Of a DNA stretch of 64,000 nt, positions 24,065-34,244 are shown piece after piece (the first letter of the stretch is position 1; every line of letters begins with the position of its first letter). Origin of the DNA: Bactrocera neohumeralis. Lineage: Eukaryota; Arthropoda; Insecta; Diptera; Tephritidae. The position numbers and the translations under genes are program-made. The stretch is taken from the NCBI RefSeq assembly GCF_024586455.1, contig NC_065922.1:23742089-23806088 (forward strand), in the 5' to 3' direction. The notes under the pieces were generated by a model, which saw nothing but the letters and a program-made list of their open reading frames with translations, made no database searches and was not told the origin of the DNA.

Positions 24065-25077
24065 ACGGGTTTTTCAATAAGAGCGCTACAAAAACGGTTT
24101 GGGATATCAATGATATTCTTTATTCCTGTGAAAGTACATTCGATGCCATTATGTATGGAACTCGATTTCTTTTGCATGACGACTACGGGAATGCTTGTAG
24201 AAGACCAAACGCTGAACCCAACTTTCGACGGTTTTCAAGCATAAATCAATCGATACTGTTGCAATTTCACGTTCGTTATTGGTCTGAATATACATAACCC
24301 CACCTGAAATAGTCTAATGGCGTCAAATCGCACGACAGAGGAGGCAGCCAATTGACTGGGCTATTTCGGAGATAACGCGTTCACCAAACTTGGTTTTCAA
24401 TAAATCGATTGTAACATTCGCTGTGTGTCTTGTGGCACCGTCCTGTTGGAACCACATATTGCCCAATAATAATCGTCAACAATTATCCAATTAGGGCCAG
24501 TTATCATTGAGCGGTAGCGGAAAAAGTACAGCCCAATGACCCCGCCGGCCCATAAACCGCACCAAACCGTAATTTTTTCGGGATGCAATGGTAACTCATG
24601 GAGTACGAGTGGATTGCTGTCTCCACCATTAACGCATATTTTCCTTATTTGCGAAGCTATTCAGACAGAAATGAGCCTCATCGCTGAAGATGATTCTACG
24701 ATGAAAATCGGGATCATTTCCAAATTGCTGCTCAGCCCAATTTATGAACAAAACCGATTCTGGTGGTCAAGCGGCTTCAGTTTTTGCGTCAATTTGATCT
24801 TGTAAGGATGTAGGTCAAGAACTATACGCAAAATTCGCCACAATTGGTCTACAATTATGACGACCATGAATTGGACGTAGCGCTCTTAAAGTTGAGGCCA
24901 CTGCCTCCGAATTGTGGTAGTAAATTTTAATAATTTTGACTCGTTTTTGGATCGTATATCTTTCCATAATAAAATGGCAAACCTTACTGAAGAGAAATGT
25001 CGAAAAAGCTTGAAAAATATGTCGTCGTTTGCAGTCCCTCTCGGTCTACTTTTATAACATCCCTATTGAAAACCCGT
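24065..25077 (-). mobile_element. DUF4817-type Tc1/mariner relative with both inverted repeats
   Basis: This 1013-bp element has terminal inverted repeats. The left end begins 'ACGGGTTTTTCAATAAGAGC', and the right end read inward begins 'ACGGGTTTTCAATAGGGATG'. Both are flanked by TA, the Tc1/mariner target duplication. The minus-strand transposase keeps the start of the DUF4817 region (read in from 24965), jumps across the helix-turn-helix, resumes at the 'LRILR'-like segment, and then reads 'LHPEKITVWCGLWAGGVIGL'. Next come 'YFFRYRSMI' (a second deletion) and a terminal part with 'TRRT'-like decay. Two or more internal deletions and stops make it non-autonomous. It is close in sequence to the copy at 20117-20855, over the shared segment 24534-24598. 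Confidence 0.87.
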
Positions 25078-25079
25078 TA

Positions 25080-26970
25080 TAAGTGAATACAGTACCCAGG
25101 TTAAGTTAAATTTGGTTAGACAGCTGATCGCTGAGGAACTCGGGAGATCACAGGACCGAATATTTCTCTGGAGGAATGGAATATTAAAACTTTGAAATTG
25201 TTTTACTCGCATTCATAAGGTAAATTACAAAAAGGCTATGACATTAAATCATATTTATAAAATAAACATATAAATATTGCTTCTTTTTTCACTTTTTCTC
25301 CGCTGCTGCAATAACTAAAAATTGTTATCTACTCGCGCAGAATCGTGCAGAAATTATTTAAGCGACCAAACCTTTATGCAAATCACTTGGACCGCGCAAC
25401 CAGACAGTGGCGATAAAAGTTATAGCAAGTGGCAACCGCAAAACGCGCCAACAATAACAATAACCAACCGACTATATAAATGACTACCTGTAACTGCTGC
25501 CCAACGGAGCTTGTAAGGGAGATGCAAGCCAGCAAAAATAAAAAAGAAAGAATACATTTTTAAGAAATAAAATATATTTGTGCAACATTTAAGCTTGTGG
25601 CAAGCAAAGAAAGTGCATAGCGCTTATGGCGACAGCAATGAAATGCAATGTGGCATGCCACGCTCGTTACGCCTGCGCGCCGCACAACAAAAGCGGTAGC
25701 AGTCAGCGTAGAAAGCAAGGCGCAAGCAAAGCGACAAACAATTGTGCAATGCTAAAAAAAATTTGTTGTACAAAAACAAAAGCTATAAATGAAAGGTACT
25801 AGAGCAAAGGTTTTGCAAACAAAAGCACATATCAATACATTTGGAGCGGAAATGCAGGTAGCACGGCGACAAAGTCGCGGCACAGACGCCAGTCGGTGCA
25901 TAAAATGCAGCGTGACCACATTATTAGTGCAGCTTCTCGGAAATCAGTTAAAGTAGCGGATGCTAGTTACTTTATTTGTTGTTGTTGTGTGCGAGCGTTT
26001 AGCAAATTCCCATAGCCAAAATTAAACTGTAGCGAAAATATTTTTCCCACCTACAAGCGGAGCGCACGGCAAACAATAATATTTTTCCAATTTCAGTTAT
26101 TTTTTGCGAATTTCTTTTCATTTTTTACATGTGGCATGCAACAAGCCAACGTATAGGTTATGAAAAAAATGTGCGCCAACATTTCACTGCCACAAAACGC
26201 TGGGTCAAGTCGCGGTCACATGCCGCCAACTGCCACTGGCTGCCGCTGACTGTCATGGCTGCTACGCGGTTAGTCTTGCAAGCGCGCTTCGCGGTCTCTT
26301 AGTTCGTAGTTTTATTGTAAGCATTTACATTCACATTCGCCTTCATATTTTCACATTTTGCGCGACATTTCCTTAACTAAAATTTGCATATTAAAATCGC
26401 TTATTGTTTTTGCTTTCGGTTGCAAAGTTCAAGTCTGCGCCTTTTCGCGCTTTTCTCAGTGCCTTTTTGCCGCGTGAATGGTAGGAGATTCGATTTGTTG
26501 CGGCTGATATGCCGATTCTTTCAGCCATCTAAGGCATTCCATTATTGTTGTTATTTTTGCTTGCAATAATTTCATTTTTCGGCGCACATAAGTAGCTGAT
26601 ATGCTTCCAGAAATTATTATTACTATTGTTCGGTCAGGTTTCTTGTATTTACGCTTATCTAAAAATTTTAGATTTCGATCACGTCTACTCTTTGGGAAAC
26701 AATATTTTTGCTATACTTGTGCTTGTCCCTTGTGACTGTGGAGCAAGCGAGTGAATGTGGGAAGGTAAAGACGTAGCGCGTAGGGTTGCACTGAGTATTC
26801 TTAACGATTTTTCTGCTCCTCATCATTGATAACGCTTTTATGTACAATAAGCTCTATTTTTCTTTCTTTCACATGCTTAATTGTGTACTCTCGAACGGGT
26901 TATGTAAAAAACTTTACAAATGCTATTATAGATGTTACAATTTGTTTTCTACTATTTACATATATGGTAT
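25080..26970. other. noncoding; TE-poor island at about 25.3-26.6 kb
   Basis: From about 25290 to 26600 the sequence is GC-richer, lacks recognisable repeats and carries many 'gccgccaactgcc'- and 'gcaacaa'-like words. The open frames (26384-26569, 26840-27070) have no conserved motif. This is the clearest candidate for host regulatory sequence or an untranslated exon in the first half of the window, but that is inference. Confidence 0.45.
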
Positions 26971-26973
26971 ATA

Positions 26974-28069
26974 TTGGGTAGTCGAAAAAGTATTTTCGTA
27001 TCTTGTCAATAGATGTCGTTGCAGTCGTATATCTCCAGTGCTACCAATCACATTATGTCATATCATATAGTGTTGGAAAGTTGAGATTTTAAGCTTCATT
27101 TGAAACTTGAATTCGGGGAAGTTGAAAAAAAGTTACAGCTGTTCAAAAATAAGTGAAAATAATGAAGAAATTCGATTAAATTTGTGAAGTTTACGGAGAC
27201 GATGCTGTATCAGTTCGTGTAGCAAAACAATAATTCGCTCGCTTCCGTTCTGGAAATTTCGATGTGAAAGATGCAGCTCGCTCTGGTCGAACTGTCCTTG
27301 AAAAAGTCGATGAAATCATGGAAAAGATTGACCAGGACCGTCACAAAAGCAGCCATGACATCGCTAAGAAACTTAACATTCATCATCAAACGGTTTTGAA
27401 TCATTAAAAAAAGGCTGACTACAAAAAGAAGCTCGATGTTTGGGTACCACATGAATTGTCTGTGAAAAATTCAATGGACCGAATTAACATCTGCGATTCT
27501 TTGCTGAAACGAAATGAAATCGAACCATTTCTGAAGCGAATGGTAACAAGAGACGAAAAGTGGATCAAATACGACAATGATGTGCGAAAAAGTTCATGGT
27601 TCAAGAGTAGTGAAGCTCAACAAATGGTCACAAAGCCTGTATTGACGACTCGAAAGGTTATGCTGCGTGTTTGGTAGGATTGGAAAGGAATCATCCACTA
27701 TGAGCTGCTTCAGCCTGGTCGAACGAATGATTCTACATTTTGCTGCCAAAAACTGATGACATTGAAGCAAGCAATCGAAAAAAACGGCCAAACCTGATCA
27801 ACAGCAAGGGCTTTTTCACTGACATTTTCGGTCAATGCAGAACTCCCAACTATTAAGGTCTTAAGTTAAAAGTTGGCTTCAAGAGAAGGCTAAGAAAGTT
27901 ACTTGTCGCAGTTTTTCGCCGAGAAAGCAGAAAAGTTTTACACTGATGGAATAATGCCTCTAGCAGGAAAATTGCAAAAAGTAATCCAAAAAAATGGTGC
28001 ATATTTGACTCATTAAAGTTCGCTATAAAGAAATACGAAAATACTTTTTCGACTAGTATATATATCCCA
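26974..28069 (+). mobile_element. mariner of the mellifera type, internally deleted
   Basis: Inverted ends share 'TAGTCGAAAAAGTATTTTCG' (left at 26979, right read inward from about 28055). On the right an AT-repeat expansion lies between this core and a terminal CCCA. The transposase relic reads 'EVYGDDAVSVRVAKQ', 'FARFRSGNFDVKDAARSGRT', 'IAKKLNIHHQTVLNH', 'VPHELSVKNSMDRINICDSL', 'MVTRDEKWIKYDN' (first catalytic Asp region) and 'GIIHYELLQPGRTND'. It then jumps over the second and third Asp regions to 'FTDGIMPL'-like sequence ('FYTDGIMPLAGKLQKVIQKN') and 'GAYLTH'. Several stops are present. I place it near the mellifera subfamily by its ends and motifs; a tree would be needed to be sure. Confidence 0.9.
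27456..27677 (+). pseudogene. mariner transposase fragment with first catalytic Asp
   Basis: This 73-residue open stretch is the longest intact piece of the 26974-28069 mariner. It runs from the 'LSVKNSMDRINICDSLLKRN' block, through 'MVTRDEKWIKYDN', to 'LTTRKVMLRVW', where a stop replaces the next tryptophan codon. The usual glycine before Asp in 'TGDEKW' is arginine here. Confidence 0.85.
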
Positions 28070-28334
28070 GATGTGGGTAGCACTGCTGAATGATAAAACC
28101 CCCCAACTATATAATTTTTGATTTTATTGTAGATCTCACTTATTACAATTTGGCTTACTGAGTGATATACTCAACTTCTTGTATAATCTTGCCTCCTCTT
28201 GAGTTGTAAGTTTGTTGCTCACCTTTTTTTTTTGAAGTTTTTACTGACGTAACTCTCTAGAATCAACTTGACTATTAATAATTGTCATAACAATTACTAT
28301 GATCTATATAAGGAAATGTGAAATTGAGAGTTGA

Positions 28335-28890
28335 ACACAAACACTCAAATTTTTAATGGCATAAATTGTCTAGTCGTACACCTCTTTCAATGACGAAAAA
28401 GTTAAAAAATAATTCCTTCGTAATCATCATGTTGGCATCAAAGAAATAACAAAGGATCTCCACCTCTCTCATGTCAATGGTTAATGTTTTGAGTATAAAG
28501 CGTATCAATGCCAGACTCGTACCAAAAGACCTGCATCATCTATAAAAGCGTTAGACGTCGCAAAAGAGCTTTCTGACCTTGTAGCTGAGAACCTTATATT
28601 CGTCAAACGCATAAATACTGGTGATGAGACATGGGTTTATGAATATTACGTCGAAACTATCTTACAATCTAGCGAAAGGCGCTACAAAAATGATTCCAAA
28701 CCATAATTCACTAAAAGTACAGACTGTGTTGGCCAAACTTATGACAAGTTTTTTGAAAACTTCATTAAGCGTTGGCATGCTTTTATCGTATCAGGATTTT
28801 GAAAGCGTTAATAATAATTTGTATTAGAAAATGTGAGAACTATGTTTTATTTTCGAGTTCAAGTCAAATTTGATCAGATGGTATATATGG
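28335..28890 (+). mobile_element. second mariner lineage, internally deleted
   Basis: The plus strand reads 'ITKDLHLSHVNG', then after a stop 'KALDVAKELSDLVAENLIFV', 'KRINTGDETWVYEYYVETI' and 'QSSERRYKNDSKP'. This is the first catalytic Asp region of a mariner of the type with 'TGDETWVYEYD'; the following Asp is Tyr here. The sequence then jumps to the C-terminal 'FFENFIKRWHAFIVSG', so the second and third Asp regions are gone. The right end carries 'gtcaaatttgatcagatggt' at 28863-28882, which I take as its terminal inverted repeat. No left terminus was found. It lies ~270 bp after an unrelated mariner. Confidence 0.85.
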
Positions 28891-28894
28891 TAAT

Positions 28895-30285
28895 ACTATA
28901 TATGGTAACACTACAGATCTTTGCGGGTTTTTATAACAATACTTAAGCCTTTCAACTCGAGCAAACAAAAACAAAGAAGGCTGTCGAAAATAATTTTTTT
29001 AGTCTTTAGTAAGTCTACTCGTGGAATTTTTACACGCTGCTTCAGATTGAAAATACATAATTTTGCTTTAGAATGTTATATTTACTTATTTATTATTTTC
29101 GAGAAAATTTGTATATGTCAGCAATACGTAAGCAATCACTCACATATGGTGCACATAGTAAAAATATTTGTACGAATTTGCGACTCATCCGCTTTTAAGC
29201 AACTTTAACATGCGTAAAAATATTTTTTTTTTCATATAACATAATACTTTTCGAAATTTATATTTAAATTTAAATTTATATTATATAAATTTATATATGA
29301 AGGCAGAATTATACACTTCAATAGTTGTCACGTTGTTGCAACAGGTAATCAGTGGCAAGTAAAGGCATACAAAATCTACATCACGTTTCAAACGAAAAAA
29401 TCGCATGTGACTCTTGATTCTGCCGTGTTGCACAATGCTCTCCTGTCTCCTGCTGGTGACTAAAATTTCCATGGCAATATTTTTCATGTTGTTGTGTAGG
29501 AATTTAAGATTTTTTGTAACAAAAATCACTTTGAACTTTTGTGATAAATTATTTTAAATAAAATAATAAAATCTTAGTTGATTTCGGTCAAATAACAAAG
29601 TTATATCACAGAAAGTACGGTTTGATTTTGTATTGTATAACAATTTATGTCTTTTATTCCAGTAAGAGTGATGTCAGAGGAGAATGGCATTTAAAGGCAT
29701 TGAATTTTTAATATAATAAGCGCAATAGGAAAAGCCGTAAACATGGAGCATTTTTCATACAAGGGAAAAACGGGAATGCCAGGCTGCAGTACAGCTTTTA
29801 AAGGAGCAACAGTTTCTAAAAATCACTTAATAAAAAAATAGTAATATGTGGATTTGATCCCATTAAATCCAAATTGATTCCCGTAAACTAAAGAGTAGAG
29901 CCTTGATCTGAACCGCTATTAACCGAAAAGTGCATTGGGTTACTTTAAAGTATGTAATTCTTCGCTTAATTTGCGATCACACGATCAAACCCCAAAGCAT
30001 TATTTAAGTCCTCAATTGTGGTTCAAAGCACTTATGATAGTTAGTAGGGCAATCAGCTGAACGTCGGCGGAAACTGTAAAGAATGTGAGGACTAGATCTG
30101 CGGAAAAAGCTAACTAAGTAAGTAAAATGATAAAAATATTTGTTTAGCTGAAGATATGCATAGAGAATACACAATATTGCTTAGTTGGTTTTCAGGGAAT
30201 CCTTTCCAATTTACAATGCATACAAGGGGAAATCCGATAATATTATCTTAACTTATGATTTTTTGATATCAACAATCATCTGGCT
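28895..30285. other. noncoding, no gene seen
   Basis: AT-rich DNA. Short open frames (28921-29208 plus, 29281-29529 minus) show no motif. No repeat that I recognise. Confidence 0.5.
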
Positions 30286-30289
30286 GAGC

Positions 30290-31365
30290 TCAGGCCATCA
30301 AGGGTCACAGCTTGGCGAATTGCTGACGGCCTAAGCTGCGAATACCCAATAAGCAGTCCCTGGCCAAGAGCGACAGGAGAGGAGGGTTCGGCTTAAAAGA
30401 TCTGAAGCATCCTACCGGTGACGAGGTGAATAGATGCCACCTCAAAATAAGCATCCACAACCCCATAGAGGGCTGCCTCGAGGGATCACCTACCCATGAG
30501 AGGGAGGCGACATAGCGACGAGCCACGCTACAACGGAAATCGTATGAAAAATAAATCCCCAACTGTAAATGCTCGGCCGGGGCCACAGATGGCAGATAGC
30601 AAACTGCCTTGGAAACGCAGTTTAGTTGTAGATAACAAATACAGCCCCAGACTAAAGAGCACACACGATTTGGAAACGTTGAACTTGGGCTGACGTTTGT
30701 GGCATTCTGTTACCTCAGTATGCAAGAGTGACATCTTGCAGAAATGGCTTTCAGGGTAATATCACAGGCACCTCCGTCCCGTTAAAACTTTGGCAGGGCT
30801 TCAAGTACGTTCGATGCTACGTCGCCATCAGGTTGGCGGTACAGGCTCAGTTGATTTTAATCCTGACTAGTGCTATGATCCTGGCTCTGAATACGAATTC
30901 CCATAAGATTTCGTGTCAACCTCCGTGTGGCCTCCCTGCAATGCATAGATAACCACAGGGACCGAAAACAATCGAGCGAAAATAGTGGCTTGAAGCGGGG
31001 ACTCTTACAGCATGAACAAAGAAAACAACGAAAACAACCCGCCAGTACAAAACCAAAAAGGACGAATTAACGACCAATTGAATGCCTTCCGAAGACAAAG
31101 CAAAATTTTGCACTCACCGCCACAGATGGGAAATGAGAGGGTAATCCAAACGGTTTGCGCGGGGGAAAACGCCTCCCCTATGCCTGAATCAGCGAAAGCA
31201 AACAGGAAAACAAGTAATAGGACTCCGGCTACCGACCGAGGCCTACGTAATGGACACAACTCTCAAAGGCAGAAATTCATTCGGAAGATGAGAGCAGAAG
31301 AGGATGAAGCCTTTTTAAAGTGCAGCGCTACCCTGAAAAAGATGAATGTGATGATGTGATGTGAT
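30290..31365 (+). mobile_element. 5' region and ORF1 start of a LINE
   Basis: A GC-rich block, unlike its AT-rich surroundings, runs from about 30290 to 31360. It resembles the 5' untranslated region of an I/LOA-type non-LTR retrotransposon and leads into an ORF1-like frame at 31012-31359. After 31365 the similarity and the composition change abruptly, so the element is cut at its 3' side. This assignment rests on the ORF1 C-terminal motif and the abrupt composition change, and is less certain than those for the ORF2 fragments. Confidence 0.6.
31012..31359 (+). pseudogene. truncated LINE ORF1 (gag-like) protein
   Basis: The frame starts at ATG 31012 in a good context and encodes 115 residues that are hydrophilic, Asn/Lys/Pro-rich and free of stops. 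The start is 'MNKENNENNPPVQNQKGRIN'. Near the end it has 'KFIRKMRAEEDEAFLKCSAT', a coiled-coil-like charged segment resembling ORF1 of I/LOA-type elements, where such a motif leads into a longer coiled coil and zinc knuckles. The frame ends at a stop in 'gtgatgatgtgatgtgatgt', so the C-terminal nucleic-acid-binding half is absent. ORF1 of these families binds element RNA for retrotransposition; that role is from the family and not shown here. A host gene fragment is an alternative. Confidence 0.5.
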
Positions 31366-31369
31366 GTCA

Positions 31370-33300
31370 ACAATTGGACCATCCGAAGAAAGTTATCGTT
31401 CAGGAGCAGACAGCTTTGGCAATAGAAATCATTGGCAGAAATTCCGAGAGCTTGCTTAAGAGATTATTATATATCTAACTTATAGTCTCGTTGGGTCTAT
31501 GGCAACTAATTTTGATTCTGAACAAAAGCTTGTAAAAATCAACAGTCCCAGTTCTTTGTCAAAAGGGTTTCTGGGTTCTTGAGGGTTTTATGAGCGTGGC
31601 ATTATGAAGTTAGCTTCAAAAAGGCAACAAGTTATCGAAACAAAAAGGGTATATTCAAACCAAATGGCATCATTCTAACTATGCTTCGTAAAACCTTTAA
31701 CTTAACGTGAATATAATATATATTTTTTTTTTACAATACTTATATAACTTAGACCCCACATTGAGGATTACCCTTACATAAATAATCAGAAAGTTTCTGA
31801 CTTAATTTAACAGACTAAAAATCACCTGCTTCTATTAGAAGTATCTTATCTCGTTAAAAATGCAGAGAAAGTGAATTAATTTACTATCAGGAATCTACCT
31901 CCTTCACCTCAAAAGTGGCTCTGTTGTGAGGAGCTGATTTCACGATAGATCGTTCACAAAACATCATGCTTCCGAACAAAACAGCCTCAAACAAATATAT
32001 ATACATATATTTCCACAAACCACAACCAAAGAAATTTTCACGACTCCTAGAAATTACAAAAGGCAATATGTATATACTTGTGGTGCGATGACTTCTATCC
32101 AGGTTTCAGAACAGATGGGTCTACTTTATTTAACTCTAGGCACTAATTTGCTGAAATAGCTTACACAATAGCATTTCAATTGCTTGCAAACTTCCACTAA
32201 ACGGCGCACAGCAGGCGCTGGCCAATGACAGAGGCGCAGCTGGAAGTTGCCACAAAGGCATGCAGGTGGAAAGGTAGAACACTACAATAACGACAACAAC
32301 AAAAACGGCAGCATTGCAAAAAGGATGAAGAGCCGAGAGAGAATTATTGAACAAATTGAGACTTGGATGTGTGTGTGTGCGGCATATTTTCCATATATGT
32401 GTCGCTGTGCGTATGCCACAAGTGTGACCATGACGAATTGCAAATGTTGCATGGATATTTTTGCAGCTCCACAGCAAATACCAGCGAAAGAGCTACGCCT
32501 GCAGAACAGCAGCGTGCGAGCCTTCGCGTCTTTTGTTTGCCTTCAACTGTCAGATCATCTTTATTTCCCTGCTTGTGGCAAGTAGCTATGGTGCTTCTTT
32601 TATTGCCGTTGCGCTGCCTAAAACATTTCGCCGATCTAATCTCTGGCAGTTGCTTTATCGCCAGTATTTAGTGTCCTTTTATCGGCGCAAACAGAAAATT
32701 ATAATCTTTGGCTTCCAAAAATGTTTTTTCTTGTTTTTTTATGACTTATTTCTTTGCAACTGCTCATTTGCTGCCGTTCAGCAGCGTTTTAAGTGTCATT
32801 CGAGCGATTTCATGGTGTAGATTACACAGCTATAACAGCTACGAACGTTGTATGTGTAATTTTTGATAATTTATTGTTGTTGGTGTTGTTTGCGTATTTT
32901 TTCTCTTTTGTTGTAACTGCAAGTGTTGCACGTTGCACAAACGGTTGGTTCGCAGTGATTTCTAGTGAATGCCAGTAGCTTGCTTGACTACAGTGTTGCT
33001 ATTTCGGTTTTTTGTTGTGATTGTTTTTGTTTTATGACTATAATGGGCACACAATAAATGCAGTTGCAAGTAACTCGGAGGTGAGTTGAATTTGTAGAAA
33101 CGTGTGAATTTTTGCAGCCAGCGCAATACTTCATCCATTACTCGAATCACACACACACACGCATGCACATGTATGTATGTATATATGGGTGTGTGTTTGG
33201 GGCAGGCGTGCGATAGCGCTGGCGACATTTCCTTTTCTGCAGCATTATTTATGGTAGCCAAAGGTGCCATAAAAGGCAAAAACAAAAATAATATTATAAA
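31370..33300. other. noncoding; TE-poor island at about 32.1-33.1 kb
   Basis: AT-rich until about 32130, then a GC-richer, repeat-poor stretch to about 33080 with (CAA)n-type words and 'cacacacacacgcatgcaca' at about 33150. Long overlapping frames on both strands (32136-32477 minus, 32247-32585, 32363-32671 and 32461-32820 plus) are mutual shadows with no conserved motif. Confidence 0.45.
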
Positions 33301-33309
33301 TTGTTTGGA

Positions 33310-34240
33310 GAAAAAAAGCTGGTTTTATACTTTTAGTAGAAAGAAAAAATAATAAATTTTCTTACGTTTCTTCAATAAACGAATTTGAAATTTGAATACA
33401 AAACTAAAAATATTTTTTAAATAAAAAAATATTTTTTAACAAAAAGTAAAAAAATATATAAAATTAAAATAAATAAAAATATTGAACAACATCTTGATAA
33501 AACAAAATTTAAAAATGTAAAAAAATTATGAAATTTAGAAAAATAATAATAATAACACAATTTAATAATACTTTTAATGAAGCAAAGTTTAATAATATCT
33601 TTTAAATTCAAAAAAATTTAAAATAGCTTTTAAATAAAAAAATAATAATATTTTAAATAAAAAATCGTATAAAGAAGTAAAAAAATTATAGAAAGTGTCA
33701 TTAAAGTCAAAAACAAAAAATAAATTGATTAAAGAAAAGTAAACTCACTTTATATTTTCAGTAAAAAAGAGAATTTATAACGAAAAACCATTATTTTTTT
33801 AATGTTTTTTAAATAAATTAATTAAATATTAAAAAAAATATGACTAGAAAAATTTAGCAATATTTTCTTTAATAAAAAAAAAATAAGAAAAAGAAAAATA
33901 TATATGATATTATAAAATTTAATAACATTTTTAATGAAATAAAATTTAAAAAAGTAAAAAAAAATTTAAATTATAAAAAAATAATAATACAATATAAAAA
34001 TATTTTTAATAAAACCAGATTTAAGAATATTTTTTAATACAAAAAATATAAAAAATTAAAAAAAAAAACTCTGAAATAAAAAAATAATAGTATTTCAAAT
34101 AAAAAATCGCATAAATAAGTAAAAACAAATAGGATTATATAAATATATTAATAAGAAATATTTATAATATAATAACTCAATTTAATATTTTTTTAATAAA
34201 AAAATAGTATATTTAAATTAAAAATGAATAAAAAACTCCA
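33310..34240. repeat. very A-rich block with diverged ~430-445-bp duplication
   Basis: About 0.9 kb made almost entirely of A, T and short AAT/AAAT words. Two sets of phrases recur at similar spacing. 'ttttatacttttagtagaaa' at 33323 matches 'tttatattttcagtaaaaaa' at about 33749. 'ataaaaaaataataatattt' at about 33634 matches 'ataaaaaaataatagtattt' at about 34077, with 'aataaaaaatcgtataaa' and 'aataaaaaatcgcataaa' following. This suggests an old tandem duplication, but low complexity makes it uncertain. The minus frame 33417-33611 is a low-complexity shadow. Confidence 0.6.
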
Positions 34241-34244
34241 TTAA

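Noticed and set aside
24536..24805. 89-codon plus-strand frame inside the DUF4817-type element
   Set aside because: It is antisense to the transposase of the 24065-25077 element, which is coded on the minus strand.
25930..25975. Possible arthropod initiator TCAGTT with a nearby transcript start
   Set aside because: No downstream promoter element at the expected distance, no TATA box, and short matches of this type are common by chance.
30305..30664. 119-codon minus-strand frame
   Set aside because: It lies opposite the GC-rich LINE 5' region and has no recognisable motif; a shadow frame is the simplest reading.
32136..32820. Overlapping frames of 102-119 codons on both strands
   Set aside because: Four frames overlap in the same GC-richer stretch without any conserved motif; at most one could be real and none has support.
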